The translations under genes were made by a program, and so were the position numbers. A stretch of DNA of 64,000 nucleotides from Actinomadura spongiicola (lineage in GTDB: Bacteria > Actinomycetota > Actinomycetes > Streptosporangiales > Streptosporangiaceae). The first letter of the stretch is position 1. Every line of letters starts with the position of its first letter. The DNA is taken from contig NZ_QVNQ01000006.1 of assembly GCF_003432485.1 (NCBI RefSeq), positions 248,001-312,000 of the forward strand. Reading direction: 5' to 3'. This document shows, piece by piece, positions 42,795-51,821 of this stretch. Below the pieces are notes generated by a model. That model did not search any database, was not told where the DNA came from, and worked only from the letters and a program-made list of their open reading frames with translations.

Positions 42795-42808
42795 CGGACC
42801 GACGCCCC
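42795..42808. promoter_or_regulatory. Dos/OsdR-box-like palindrome, degenerate
   Basis: CGGAC-CGAC-GCCCC, nearly the same as the degenerate copy before phosphoketolase; 70 bases before USP 4. Confidence 0.45.
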
Positions 42809-42877
42809 TCTCGGGGTAGGGGCTCCGCAGGTCAGGGTGAAGGTGACCGAACGGCGACTCGCGAGGGGTGGGAGAGC

Positions 42878-43753
42878 ATGAACACTGAGCCGATCACGGG
42901 TGTGGTCGTCGGCTATGACGGCTCGGAAGGCAGTGTTCGGGCCTTGGAGTGGGCCGCTGACGAGGCTCGGGCCCGCGGCGTCCCGTTGAGCGTGCTGCAC
43001 GCCTGGGGCGCCTACCACGGCGGCCCGGTCGCCGTGCCCGTCCTCGACCTCCAGGAGATCGCCGAGGAAACCCTGAACGGCGCCCTGGAGCATGCCCGGA
43101 AGGTGGCGCCCGACCTGAAGGTGCGGGCCGTCCTGAAGCGCTGGCCGGCGCCCGCCAGCCTGATCGAGGCGAGCAGGAGCGCTGACCTGATCGTGCTGGG
43201 CCCGCGCGGTCTCGGCGGATTCGCCGGGCTCGTGCTCGGATCGGTGGGCGCGCAGGTGGCCGCCCATGCCGCGTGCCCGGTCATCATCGTCCGCGGCGCC
43301 CTGGACCAGGGGCAGACGCCTGGACGTGTCATAGTCGGAGTGGACGGTTCAGCGGCCTCGCGGGCGGCACTCTCGATGGGTTTCGCTGAGGCCGACGCAC
43401 GCGGACTGTCGCTGAGCGCGGTCGTCGCCTGGGATCCGGTGTCCGCGAAGGGGCTGCCTCCGCTGGTGGACGAGTCGGGCCTCCGCGAGGCGACCGAGAC
43501 CGCCCTCGCGAGGCTGATGATCCCGCTCCGCGAACTCCATCCCGGGGTGGACGTGAAGATCGCGGTCGTGATCGGTGCCCCACGGGAGGTCCTGATCGCC
43601 GCGTCGGAGGGGGCGAGCCTGCTCGTCGTCGGCTCGCGTGGGCTGGGCGGCTTCCGTGGCCTGGTGCTGGGGTCGGTCGGCCACGCGCTGGTCCACCACG
43701 CGCCCTGCCCGGTGGCGGTCGTCCACGCCCCCGACAAGCACGACACCGCCTGA
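42878..43753 (+). CDS. Universal stress protein, two UspA domains (USP 4)
   Basis: A 291-residue tandem UspA protein starting MNTEPITGVVVGYDGSEGS. Both domains carry intact motifs: VLGPRGLGGFAGLVLGSVG in domain 1 and VVGSRGLGGFRGLVLGSVG in domain 2. The close likeness of the two motifs shows internal duplication. The ATG follows GTGGGAGAGC. Confidence 0.92.
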   Translation: MNTEPITGVVVGYDGSEGSVRALEWAADEARARGVPLSVLHAWGAYHGGPVAVPVLDLQEIAEETLNGALEHARKVAPDLKVRAVLKRWPAPASLIEASRSADLIVLGPRGLGGFAGLVLGSVGAQVAAHAACPVIIVRGALDQGQTPGRVIVGVDGSAASRAALSMGFAEADARGLSLSAVVAWDPVSAKGLPPLVDESGLREATETALARLMIPLRELHPGVDVKIAVVIGAPREVLIAASEGASLLVVGSRGLGGFRGLVLGSVGHALVHHAPCPVAVVHAPDKHDTA

Positions 43754-43986
43754 CTCAGCGTGCGGTCTCGTCGTGGAACACGGTGATCGCGCCGCGTGCG
43801 GCGGCCCGGCCGCGGACCCGGTTCAGCCAGGCGGCATCGGCTGAATCGGGAGCGTCTCCGGCCCAGCTCGCCTTGCCGACACGGCGGCGGGGTCCCGCGA
43901 GGAAGCGTGGAAACCGGTGGCCGTGCCCTGCGGGACCCGCCCGGGCCGCGCGGTGACCGACCGACTCTCACCAGGAGGAGCACCCG

Positions 43987-44835
43987 ATGTCCGAGCCGAT
44001 CGTCGTCGGTGTCGACGGATCCGACCAGGCGGACCGCGCCCTCGAATGGGCCGCGGCCGAGGCCGTCCTGCGCGACCGCCCGCTGCACCTCGTCCACGCC
44101 GTGGAGAGCTGGCCGTACAAGGCGCCGATCTTCGTCCCGCCCGAAACACCCGAATACCTGAACCATGTCGGACGCAGGGTCTTGGCCGCCGCCAGGGAGC
44201 GTGTCCAGGAGCGGTGGCCGGACCTGGTCACGACGACCGCGCTGGTCACCAACGAGGCGCCGCAAGCGTTGCGGGAGCAGGCGGAGAAGGCGTTCGCGCT
44301 GGTGCTGGGCAGCCGCGGGCGCGGCGGGTTCGCCAGCCTGCTGCTGGGCTCGGTGAGCCTGCGCATGGCCGGGCACTCGCCCGTCCCGGTCGTGATCGTG
44401 CGCGGGGACGCCACCGACCGCGGTGAGGTCGTCGTGGGCATCGACCTGCTCGGCGACGCCGAAGCGGTCCTGGACCACGCCTTCGACGCCGCGGCCGTGC
44501 ACGGCGCTCGGCTCCGGGTCGTCCACGCCTGGCAGACGTTCGCCACCCTCGTCGAGGCCGGCTACGCCTTCGACCACGAACAGATCGAACTGGGCCTGCG
44601 CGACCAGGTCGTCGCCACGTACAAGCCCCCGCGGGCCAAGTACCCGCGTGTCGAGGTCGTGGACGAGGTCGTCATGGCCCACCCGGTCACCGCGCTGTCC
44701 AACGCCTCACGCAACGCGCGTCTGCTGGTGGTGGGAGCCCACGGCCGACGCTGGAACATTACGCGACTCGGGTCGGTCGGCCATGGCGTCATCCATCACT
44801 CTGAGTGCCCGGTCGCCGTCGTCCCCATCGGCTGA
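43987..44835 (+). CDS. Universal stress protein, two UspA domains (USP 5)
   Basis: A 282-residue tandem UspA protein. Domain 1 begins IVVGVDGSDQADRALEWA and has VLGSRGRGGFASLLLGSVS. Domain 2 begins VVVGIDLLGDAEAVLDHA and has VVGAHGRRWNITRLGSVGHG. AGGAGGAG lies 6 bases before the ATG. The 233 bases upstream show no gene and no good box. The stop TGA is directly followed, in the same frame, by the remnant start of the sensor kinase. Confidence 0.92.
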   Translation: MSEPIVVGVDGSDQADRALEWAAAEAVLRDRPLHLVHAVESWPYKAPIFVPPETPEYLNHVGRRVLAAARERVQERWPDLVTTTALVTNEAPQALREQAEKAFALVLGSRGRGGFASLLLGSVSLRMAGHSPVPVVIVRGDATDRGEVVVGIDLLGDAEAVLDHAFDAAAVHGARLRVVHAWQTFATLVEAGYAFDHEQIELGLRDQVVATYKPPRAKYPRVEVVDEVVMAHPVTALSNASRNARLLVVGAHGRRWNITRLGSVGHGVIHHSECPVAVVPIG

Positions 44836-44898
44836 ACCCGACTGCCGGACCTGGGTGAGCATCCCGACTCGTACGGGTTCCCGCCGAACCATCCGCCG

Positions 44899-46179
44899 AT
44901 GCGGACGTTCCTCGGCGTGCCGATCCGGGTGCGGGACGAGGTGTTCGGCAACCTCTACCTGACCGAGAAGGCGGGCGGCGGCGAGTTCGACCAGGAGGAC
45001 GAGATCGTCGTGACCGCCCTGGCCACCGCGGCCGGTGTCGCGATCGAGAACGCGCGGCTGTACGAGGAGACCCGGCGGCGCGAGCGGTGGCTGGAGGCGT
45101 CCCAGGAGATCTCCACGGCGCTGCTGTCGGGCACCGACCCGCACGAGGTGACCGCGCTGGTGGCGCAGCGCGCGCGGGAGATCGCCGAAGCCGAGCTGGC
45201 GACGGTCGCGCTCGCCGAGGAGGGCGACACGCATTTCGTCGTGGAATGCGCGGACGGTTCGGGCTCCGAGGACCTCATCGGGTTGCGGCTGCCGCTGGAC
45301 CACTCCGTGGCCGGGCCGGTGTTCGCCGAGGGTGTGGCGTTGCGGCTCGCCGACGGGAGCGAGGCGGCCCGCGAGGCGAAGATTCCCGCGACGGTGCCGG
45401 TCGGGCCGCTGATCGTGGTGCCGCTGGGTGTGGGCGCCGCGGCGCGCGGCGTGATCTCGGTGATCAACCCGCCCGGCGGCGCCGTGTTCTCCGACGGGAC
45501 CCAGCGGTTGCTGGAGGCGTTCGCCGGGCAGGCGGCCGTGGCGTTGGAACTGGCCGAGCGTCGCCGCGACGCCGAACGGCTGATCCTGCTGGAGGACCGG
45601 GACCGCATCGCCCGTGACCTGCACGACACGGTGATCCAGCGGTTGTTCGCCACCGCGATGGGGTTGATGGCGACCCTGAAGCTTACGCAGCGCAAGGAGG
45701 TGGCCGTCCGGGTGCAGCGGGCGGTCGACGACCTGGACGACACCATCCGGCAGATCCGCTCGTCCATCTTCGCCCTCCAGGGCCCCGACGAGGAGGAGTC
45801 GCTCCGCAGCCGCCTGCACGCGCTGGTCGACATGGCGGCTGAGCAACTGGAGTTCGCGCCGTCGGTGAGGTTGGACGGGCTACTGGACACCGCGCTCGAC
45901 GACGAGACCGGCGAGCATCTGCTGGCCGTCGTCCAGGAGGCGCTGTCCAACGTGGCCCGGCACGCCCACGCGACCGAGGCCTCGGTGACCGTCGACGTCG
46001 GTGACGATGTCACGGTGCGGGTCGAGGACAACGGCGTCGGCATCCCCGAAGGCGGCCGCCGCAGCGGCCTGCGCAACATCGACGAGCGGGCCAGAACTCT
46101 GGGCGGCTCGTGTGCGATCGAGCCGCGACCCGATGGCGGAACCACGCTGACATGGCAGGCGCCCGTCAGAAAGGACTGA
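44899..46179 (+). CDS. DevS/DosT-like GAF sensor histidine kinase, N-terminally truncated
   Basis: From ATG 44899 this is a 426-residue kinase. It begins in the last third of a GAF domain (MRTFLGVPIRVRDEVFGNLYLTEK). A complete GAF domain, the HisKA_3 helix with H242 (RIARDLHDTVIQRLFA) and an ATPase domain (NVARHAHATEAS, EDNGVGIPEG, SGLRNIDERA) follow. Full DevS-type kinases have two whole GAF domains, the first binding heme. Homology continues upstream from the ATG without a start (LPDLGEHPDSYGFPPNHPP) back to the USP 5 stop at 44835. No ribosome site precedes ATG 44899. It is either a truncated, possibly translationally coupled kinase or a pseudogene. Confidence 0.8.
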   Translation: MRTFLGVPIRVRDEVFGNLYLTEKAGGGEFDQEDEIVVTALATAAGVAIENARLYEETRRRERWLEASQEISTALLSGTDPHEVTALVAQRAREIAEAELATVALAEEGDTHFVVECADGSGSEDLIGLRLPLDHSVAGPVFAEGVALRLADGSEAAREAKIPATVPVGPLIVVPLGVGAAARGVISVINPPGGAVFSDGTQRLLEAFAGQAAVALELAERRRDAERLILLEDRDRIARDLHDTVIQRLFATAMGLMATLKLTQRKEVAVRVQRAVDDLDDTIRQIRSSIFALQGPDEEESLRSRLHALVDMAAEQLEFAPSVRLDGLLDTALDDETGEHLLAVVQEALSNVARHAHATEASVTVDVGDDVTVRVEDNGVGIPEGGRRSGLRNIDERARTLGGSCAIEPRPDGGTTLTWQAPVRKD

Positions 46180-46217
46180 CCGGCACCTCGGCGGAAAGCG
46201 TCCCGGCCCGTTGTCGC

Positions 46218-46231
46218 GGGACTTCGGTCCT
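46218..46231. promoter_or_regulatory. Dos/OsdR-box-like palindrome next to AT-rich promoter
   Basis: GGGAC-TTCG-GTCCT, 9 of 10 half-site matches. It is followed by about 85 AT-rich bases including TATATAAC at 46278-46285, the likely promoter of the LuxR gene at 46354. Confidence 0.65.
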
Positions 46232-46353
46232 CTTTCCATAAAGATGGTTTTGTCATAGGTAATTCCAAAGATTCGCCTATATAACGTTACATACGAATTT
46301 GCTGGTTTTCTGGTCTAGTGTGCAGCCCTCTCGTGAGTGGGGGAGGAGCCGTC

Positions 46354-49005
46354 ATGAGCGAGGCGCCGGCGCGGGACCCGGCTTCCGATCTCAAGCGTTC
46401 GAAGGCACCGTCGCCGAGCTCCGACGCGAAGGCGCGGGTGCCCGGCCGTCGCAGTTGGTTCGTCACCCGTCCGCGCCTGACGGAGCGGCTCGATCTGGGC
46501 ACGAGGGGCCCGCTCACGGTCGTGACGGGGCCTCCCGGCGCGGGCAAGACGGTCGCGGCCGCCACCTGGGCGACCATGGGAAGCACGCCCGGGCCGGTCG
46601 CGTGGGTCTCCCTGGACGAGGGCGACCATGAGCCGAACGCGTTCTGGGCCCTCGTGGTCGCGGCGCTGGAACAGGCGGGAGTGACCGACCTCCCCCGGCC
46701 CCCGGAGCGCGGGCACGGCATGTTCTGCGCGCGACTCGTCTTCGCCTTGTCGGGCCGCGCGGCCCCGGTCGTCCTCGTGCTGGACGACTTCCATCCGCGG
46801 CTCGGCTCCGAGGTCGCCCGCGATGTGGCCCGCGTCCTCAAAGGCGCCGGTCCGGTGCTGCGGCTGGTGCTGATCTCCCGGACCGACCCGCCCTTTCCCC
46901 TGCACCGTTACCGGCTGACCGGTGAGCTCGTCGAGATCCGGAGCGCGGATCTGGCCTTCGACGACGGTGAGACCCGGACCCTGCTCGCCCACCACGGGGT
47001 GTCGGCGACCCCGGAGTCGATCAGCGTCCTGCGCGAACGGACCGAAGGCTGGGCGGCCGGTCTGCGCCTGGCCGCCATGACGATGCAGGGCCATCCGGAT
47101 CCTGACGGTTTCGCCGCCGCGTTCGCGGGAGACGACCACGCCGTCGTCGACTACCTCGTCGCGGAGGTGTTGAACGCGCAGCCCGCCGCGGTCCGACGGC
47201 TGCTGCTCAGGCTCAGCGTCGTGGAGCGCTTCGACGCGGAACTGGCGGTGGAACTCGCCGGGCCCGACGCGGGTGAGCTGTTCGCGGGCGTCGTGCGGGA
47301 GAACGCCTTCATCCTCCCGGTGGACCATGGCTGGTACCGCTTCCACTCGCTGCTCGGTGCGGCGCTGAACCTGACGTTGCGCCAGGAGCATCCGGCGGAC
47401 GTCGCCTCGCTGCATCGGCGCGCGGCCGAATGGTTCAGCCGTGCCGGGGCGCTTGAGGAGGCCGCCCGGCACGCCGTCCTGGCCGGTGACCCGGCCTACG
47501 CCTCCCGGCTCATCGTCGACGGTCTGGCGATCGGCCGCGTCCTCGGCCTGGCCGACGGAGACGCGCTCGCCTCCCTCCTCGGCGATCTCCCGGAGCGTGC
47601 CCTCGCCGCATCCGCCGAGCCCGAACCGCACCTGGTGGCCGCCGCGGTGTCGCTGGACCGGGGCGACGACGCGGGACGTGCCGTCCACCTGACCCGGGCC
47701 GAACGCCTTCTGGCGGACCTCCCGGAAGACCAGGCGGTCCCGGCGCGGCTGGCGGCGGGACTGATCAGGCTCGTCGCCGCCTGTCCGGAGCGGCAGCGGG
47801 ACCTTCGCGACCTCGTCCACGACCTGGACGGCCTGTTGGACACCCTTCCGTACGGGTCCCGGCGCGACCTTCCCGAGGTGGACGCACTCGTCGGCTACGC
47901 GCACGGCCTCCTGGAGTTGCGCGCCGGTCGGCCCGCCCGCGCCGAAGAGGAACTCAGGCGTGCCCTGCCCGCCGCCGAGGCCGGGGGCGACCTCCAGCGC
48001 CGCCGGTGCCTGGGCGCGCTGGCCCTGGCGGGGGCGCTCCAGGGCGGCCTCGGCCGGGCGTCCCGGCTGATGTCGGCGGCGGCGCGGCTGCCCGAGGTCT
48101 CCACCGGTCCCGCGGGACGGCGGGTCGCGGCGGTCCATCTCGCCTGCGCCTGGGTGGCCCTGGAGGACGTCCGACTGGACGAGGCGCGCGACGAGCTGGA
48201 CAAGGCCAGGGTCGCGAACGCCGAGTCCCCCGACGCCCTCCTCGCCGCCCTGCACGACCTGCTCACCGCGCGCCTGGACGTGGCCGCCGGCCACCCCGAC
48301 CGGGCACTGACCGTGCTGGGCGCGATCGGCGGCGACGCCGCGGGCACCCCCTGGTTCCGGCGCAGGATGCGGCTGGTCGAGGCCGAGGCACACCTCGCCG
48401 GCGACGCGCCGGTGGAGGCGATGCGCGCCGCCCGTGCGGTCGGCGGCGCGGAGGGCGCGGTCACGCTGGCCCGCGTCCACCTGCACGAGCGGCTTCCGGA
48501 CGCGGCGTCCCGGACGGTCCGTCCCGTGCTGAGGGAGCCGTCCGCGCCGGCCGCCGTCCGGGTGGAGGCATGGCTGCTGGACGCCTACCTGGCCTACCGG
48601 GAGGAGGACACCTCTCGGGGCCGCCGCTCGCTGGAACGCGCGCTGCGACTCGGCGAGCGAGAGAGGATCGGGCTGCCGTTCGCCAGGGCCCGGAACTGGC
48701 TGCTTCCCGCGTTGCGCCAGGACCCGGAGCTCGTGCGGCCGCACCGCCGGTTCCTCGGACCGCTGGGCCTGGGCGGCGGCTCGGACGACACAGCCGCCGA
48801 CCCCGCCGTCCTGGCCCGGCTGAGCAAGCGCGAACTGGAGGTACTGATCCTGCTCTCCAGGATGCTGACGACGGACGAGATAGCCACCGAGTTGTACATC
48901 TCGGTCAACACCGTGAAGACCCACCTGAAGAACATCTACCGGAAGCTCGCGGTGACGCGCCGGGGCGAGGCCGTCCGCCGCGCACGCCGGTACCGGCTGC
49001 TCTGA
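46354..49005 (+). CDS. MalT-like LuxR-family ATP-dependent regulator
   Basis: An 883-residue STAND-type regulator. Walker A is GPPGAGKT with K65, Walker B is VVLVLDDFHP near 133, followed by a winged helix and TPR-like helical repeats from about 350 to 790. The C-terminal LuxR helix-turn-helix (LSKRELEVLILLSRMLTTDE) starts near 826. Ligand unknown. The ATG at 46354 follows GGAGGAG; a GTG at 46318 would add 12 residues. The AT-rich upstream region with a box palindrome suggests it is part of the hypoxia network. Confidence 0.9.
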   Translation: MSEAPARDPASDLKRSKAPSPSSDAKARVPGRRSWFVTRPRLTERLDLGTRGPLTVVTGPPGAGKTVAAATWATMGSTPGPVAWVSLDEGDHEPNAFWALVVAALEQAGVTDLPRPPERGHGMFCARLVFALSGRAAPVVLVLDDFHPRLGSEVARDVARVLKGAGPVLRLVLISRTDPPFPLHRYRLTGELVEIRSADLAFDDGETRTLLAHHGVSATPESISVLRERTEGWAAGLRLAAMTMQGHPDPDGFAAAFAGDDHAVVDYLVAEVLNAQPAAVRRLLLRLSVVERFDAELAVELAGPDAGELFAGVVRENAFILPVDHGWYRFHSLLGAALNLTLRQEHPADVASLHRRAAEWFSRAGALEEAARHAVLAGDPAYASRLIVDGLAIGRVLGLADGDALASLLGDLPERALAASAEPEPHLVAAAVSLDRGDDAGRAVHLTRAERLLADLPEDQAVPARLAAGLIRLVAACPERQRDLRDLVHDLDGLLDTLPYGSRRDLPEVDALVGYAHGLLELRAGRPARAEEELRRALPAAEAGGDLQRRRCLGALALAGALQGGLGRASRLMSAAARLPEVSTGPAGRRVAAVHLACAWVALEDVRLDEARDELDKARVANAESPDALLAALHDLLTARLDVAAGHPDRALTVLGAIGGDAAGTPWFRRRMRLVEAEAHLAGDAPVEAMRAARAVGGAEGAVTLARVHLHERLPDAASRTVRPVLREPSAPAAVRVEAWLLDAYLAYREEDTSRGRRSLERALRLGERERIGLPFARARNWLLPALRQDPELVRPHRRFLGPLGLGGGSDDTAADPAVLARLSKRELEVLILLSRMLTTDEIATELYISVNTVKTHLKNIYRKLAVTRRGEAVRRARRYRLL

Positions 49006-49013
49006 CCCCCGTC

Positions 49014-49247
49014 CTACGAGGGCGGGAGCCGGCGAACCTCGACCAGTTCGAATCCGAGCGCCTGGATCCGGTCGAGGATCCCGTACAGGGCCGCCTGATC
49101 CAGTTCCCGGCCGCGCAGCACCGTCTCGGCCGGATTGAGCGTGACGCTGAGCTCCTCGAAGGCGAGCCGGAGCGATTCGCCGACCCGGCCATTGATTCTG
49201 ATCTCGTAGTCGCACGCCCGAGGCGCTCCGTCGCGGGATATCGGCAC
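49014..49247 (-). CDS. Small conserved-looking protein of unknown function
   Basis: A 77-residue protein from GTG 49247, chosen because GGAGG lies 4 bases upstream; an upstream GTG at 49292 would overlap the HdeD stop (GTGA) and add 15 residues. The core YEIRINGRVGESLRLAFEEL to ALGFELVEVRRL looks like an alpha/beta fold that could bind a partner. It is co-transcribed with the HdeD gene. Its family is not recognised. Confidence 0.6.
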   Translation of the reverse strand: MPISRDGAPRACDYEIRINGRVGESLRLAFEELSVTLNPAETVLRGRELDQAALYGILDRIQALGFELVEVRRLPPS

Positions 49248-49288
49248 GTCGCCTCCTCTCAGCCCGTCCGGCACGGAGTTCCGCGAGG

Positions 49289-49900
49289 TCACCGTGCGGA
49301 CGCGGCCCGCCTGTCGGCCTGCCGGATCCAGAGGGTGACGAGCACGCCGACGATCCCCCAGGTGATCAACCAGAGACCGAACAGCCAGGTCAGAGCCACG
49401 AGACTGGCCGCCGGGTAGGCCAGGACGACGATTCCGGCGAGCGCCGAGAGGCAGGCCAGGAACAGTTCGGGGCCCCGTCCGGGCCGGTCCCTGTCCGAGA
49501 GCACGGCGACGGCCTCGATGATCCCTCCGACCAGCCAGAACATGCCGAACAGCACGGCGAGCACGGTGACGGTCTGGAACAGGTCGCGCAGGGCGAGGAC
49601 GCCGATCGAGAGTGAGAGGACCCCGAGAACGGCCATGAGCGTACGGGCGCCCGCGGTGAGGCCGCCGGCGACCGACTGCGCGATGCGGACGACCCCGTTG
49701 AAGATGAGCTGGAGCCCGACGAGCACGGCCAGCGCGCCGACGGTCACTTCGGGCCAGGCCACGACGATGACGCCCACCACGAACGAGATACCGCCGAGTG
49801 CCAGGGCCATCGCCTGATGTTCGTTCACCATGTGGGTGAGTGCCATGCGTTGTCCGTGGTGAGGGACGGTCCCACCCGTCCTCGGAGATGTCGCCGACAT
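49289..49900 (-). CDS. HdeD/DUF308 membrane protein
   Basis: A 203-residue protein with six membrane segments, starting MSATSPRTGGTVPHHGQ. Typical HdeD-family spacing is seen in FVVGVIVVAWPEVTVGALAVL and LLFG-like repeats (LAVLFGMFWLVGGIIEA). HdeD proteins help in acid or other membrane stress; the exact role here is unknown. GGAGGAG lies 5 bases before the ATG. A possible weak box half-site lies at 49963-49977. Confidence 0.85.
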   Translation of the reverse strand: MSATSPRTGGTVPHHGQRMALTHMVNEHQAMALALGGISFVVGVIVVAWPEVTVGALAVLVGLQLIFNGVVRIAQSVAGGLTAGARTLMAVLGVLSLSIGVLALRDLFQTVTVLAVLFGMFWLVGGIIEAVAVLSDRDRPGRGPELFLACLSALAGIVVLAYPAASLVALTWLFGLWLITWGIVGVLVTLWIRQADRRAASAR

Positions 49901-49995
49901 CGCCGCTCCTCCCGTGTCGTCATACCGCGTCTGGATTTCCGGGCTCTTGGACGACTCGTCCGTCCTCGAAGGGCCCTCTAGCGGAATGACACCGT

Positions 49996-51636
49996 TCACG
50001 CGGGTCGTGCCGCATCCTCCGCCGCGGGTGATTGAGGTCCGGACGCCCCGACGGTGCGCGGAAGATCGCGGGTGAAGGCCAACGAGCCCAGCACCAGCAG
50101 CGCGGTGGCGACCAACCCCGCCTTGAGCGACAGGATCTGCGCCTCCCCGTAGTCGTCGACGAGCGCGTCCGTCGTGGCCTCGTCGAGGCCCGCGTTCCGC
50201 GCGGCCGCCTCTATCCGGTCGGTGGAGACGAAGTCGACGCCGGTGCCGGCGGCCACGCCGACCTGTTGGGCGACCTGGGCGCTGACACGGTCGTTCTGCT
50301 CGACCTTCGACATGAACGCGCCGGTCAACCCGGCCAGGACGATCGCCCCGATGAGCGCGATGCCGAGCGAGGAACCGAGCTGCTGGCCGGTGTACTGCAG
50401 GCCGCCCGCCTCCGCCCGGCCGGACGAGCCGACGGACGACTGCACCAGGTTCCCGAGCTGGGAGACCATCAACCCCATGCCGGTGCCGAGCGCCCCCATC
50501 GAGATCGCGAACGCGGCGCCCGCCAGGTCCGGCCGTACGGTCGCCATCAGCGCCAGGATCGCTCCGCCGGTGAGCACCAGCCCGGTACGGACGATCGCCC
50601 GCACCGAGAACCGGGACGACAGCCGGGAACCGACCGCGGCGGCGACGAACATCATGATGGAGACGGGCAGCATCCTGACGCCCGTGTCCAACGCGTTCAT
50701 GCCGAGGACGAGCTGTAGGTACAACGGCATCACGAAGAAGACGCCCATGAGGATGAGGTTCTGGGAGAGCAGGCCGATCAGACCTGCCCGGAGCGGCGGC
50801 GACTTCAGCAGGTCCAGATGCAGCAGGGGATCCCCGGCGCCATGCTCGCGGCGCCGCTGCCAGGCCGCGAAGCCCCACAGGAGCGCGCCGCCGAGCGCGA
50901 CGACGAAGAGGGTCGGCGAAAGGCCGAACGGCTCGACCGGTGCGTCCTTCGGCCGGATCCACCCCCAGGTGCTCGACTGGAGGGCGCCGAGCACGATCGT
51001 TCCGATTCCGCAGGCCGACAGCACCGTGCCCACGAGGTCGAGGCGGGGCGCCGGGCGGTCACGAGCGGGCTCCGTCAGCAGCCGCGACATGAGGAGGACG
51101 AACGCGACCAGGACCACCTCACCGACGAAGATCACCCGCCAGGTCAGCTCGGTCGTCGCCCAGCCGCCGAGAATCGGGCCCACCGCTATCCCGGCGCCCG
51201 CGACCCCGCCGATCACGGCGTAGGCGGCCGCGCGCTCGCGTCCGGTGAAGTTGTCGGCGACCAGGGCGACCAGCGCGGGCAGGACCAGCGCGGCACCGGC
51301 GCCCTCCAGCACCGACCAGCCGACCGCCAGCACGGCCAGGGTCGGCGCCGCCGCGGTCAGCGCCGAGCCGCAGGCGTAGACGACCAGCCCGGTGACGAAG
51401 GCGCGGCGCCGCCCGATGATGTCGCCGATCTTTGCACCGGTCAGCATGAACATCGCCATGACCAGGCAGTACAGGGTGATCACCGCCTGGATGGCGGAGA
51501 CCGTCGTGTCGAAGTCGTCCACCAGCGTGCTGATCGAGACGTTCATCACGGACTGGTCGAGGACCATGACGAACTGCGCGGTCGCCAGCGCGATCAGCGG
51601 CCCCCGTCGTCCCATCGCCCGCCTCCGATGCGCCAT
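49996..51636 (-). CDS. DHA2-family MFS drug exporter, 14 TM
   Basis: A 546-residue transporter of the EmrB/QacA family. TM1 holds ATAQFVMVLDQSVMNVSIS (motif D1-like), motif A is GAKIGDIIGRRRAF near 80-93 and motif C is VGGVAGAGIAVGPILGGW-like near 160-177. Fourteen hydrophobic segments are seen. It would export drugs or toxins by proton antiport. Two starts are possible: ATG 51636 and ATG 51615, the latter with GGAGG six bases upstream. A longer frame to 51690 lacks a good site. Confidence 0.9.
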   Translation of the reverse strand: MAHRRRAMGRRGPLIALATAQFVMVLDQSVMNVSISTLVDDFDTTVSAIQAVITLYCLVMAMFMLTGAKIGDIIGRRRAFVTGLVVYACGSALTAAAPTLAVLAVGWSVLEGAGAALVLPALVALVADNFTGRERAAAYAVIGGVAGAGIAVGPILGGWATTELTWRVIFVGEVVLVAFVLLMSRLLTEPARDRPAPRLDLVGTVLSACGIGTIVLGALQSSTWGWIRPKDAPVEPFGLSPTLFVVALGGALLWGFAAWQRRREHGAGDPLLHLDLLKSPPLRAGLIGLLSQNLILMGVFFVMPLYLQLVLGMNALDTGVRMLPVSIMMFVAAAVGSRLSSRFSVRAIVRTGLVLTGGAILALMATVRPDLAGAAFAISMGALGTGMGLMVSQLGNLVQSSVGSSGRAEAGGLQYTGQQLGSSLGIALIGAIVLAGLTGAFMSKVEQNDRVSAQVAQQVGVAAGTGVDFVSTDRIEAAARNAGLDEATTDALVDDYGEAQILSLKAGLVATALLVLGSLAFTRDLPRTVGASGPQSPAAEDAARPA

Positions 51637-51821
51637 ACCCCCATCACCCTCCGCATTCCGCTTCGACCTTCCCGGTGGACGGCCAGTCATGCGGACGCCC
51701 CGCCCCCGGGGGCCGGCGGCGCGGCTTCGAGAGCCACCCGAAGCGGGTGATGCAAGGGCCGGACGGCTGTGAGGAGCATGGGCCGCATCGGAGACGAACG
51801 CCCCACGACTGGAGGATCGTC

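Noticed and set aside
49860..49876. GGGACGGTCCC in the HdeD gene as a Dos/OsdR box
   Set aside because: The spacer between half-sites is one base, not four, and it lies inside the coding region.
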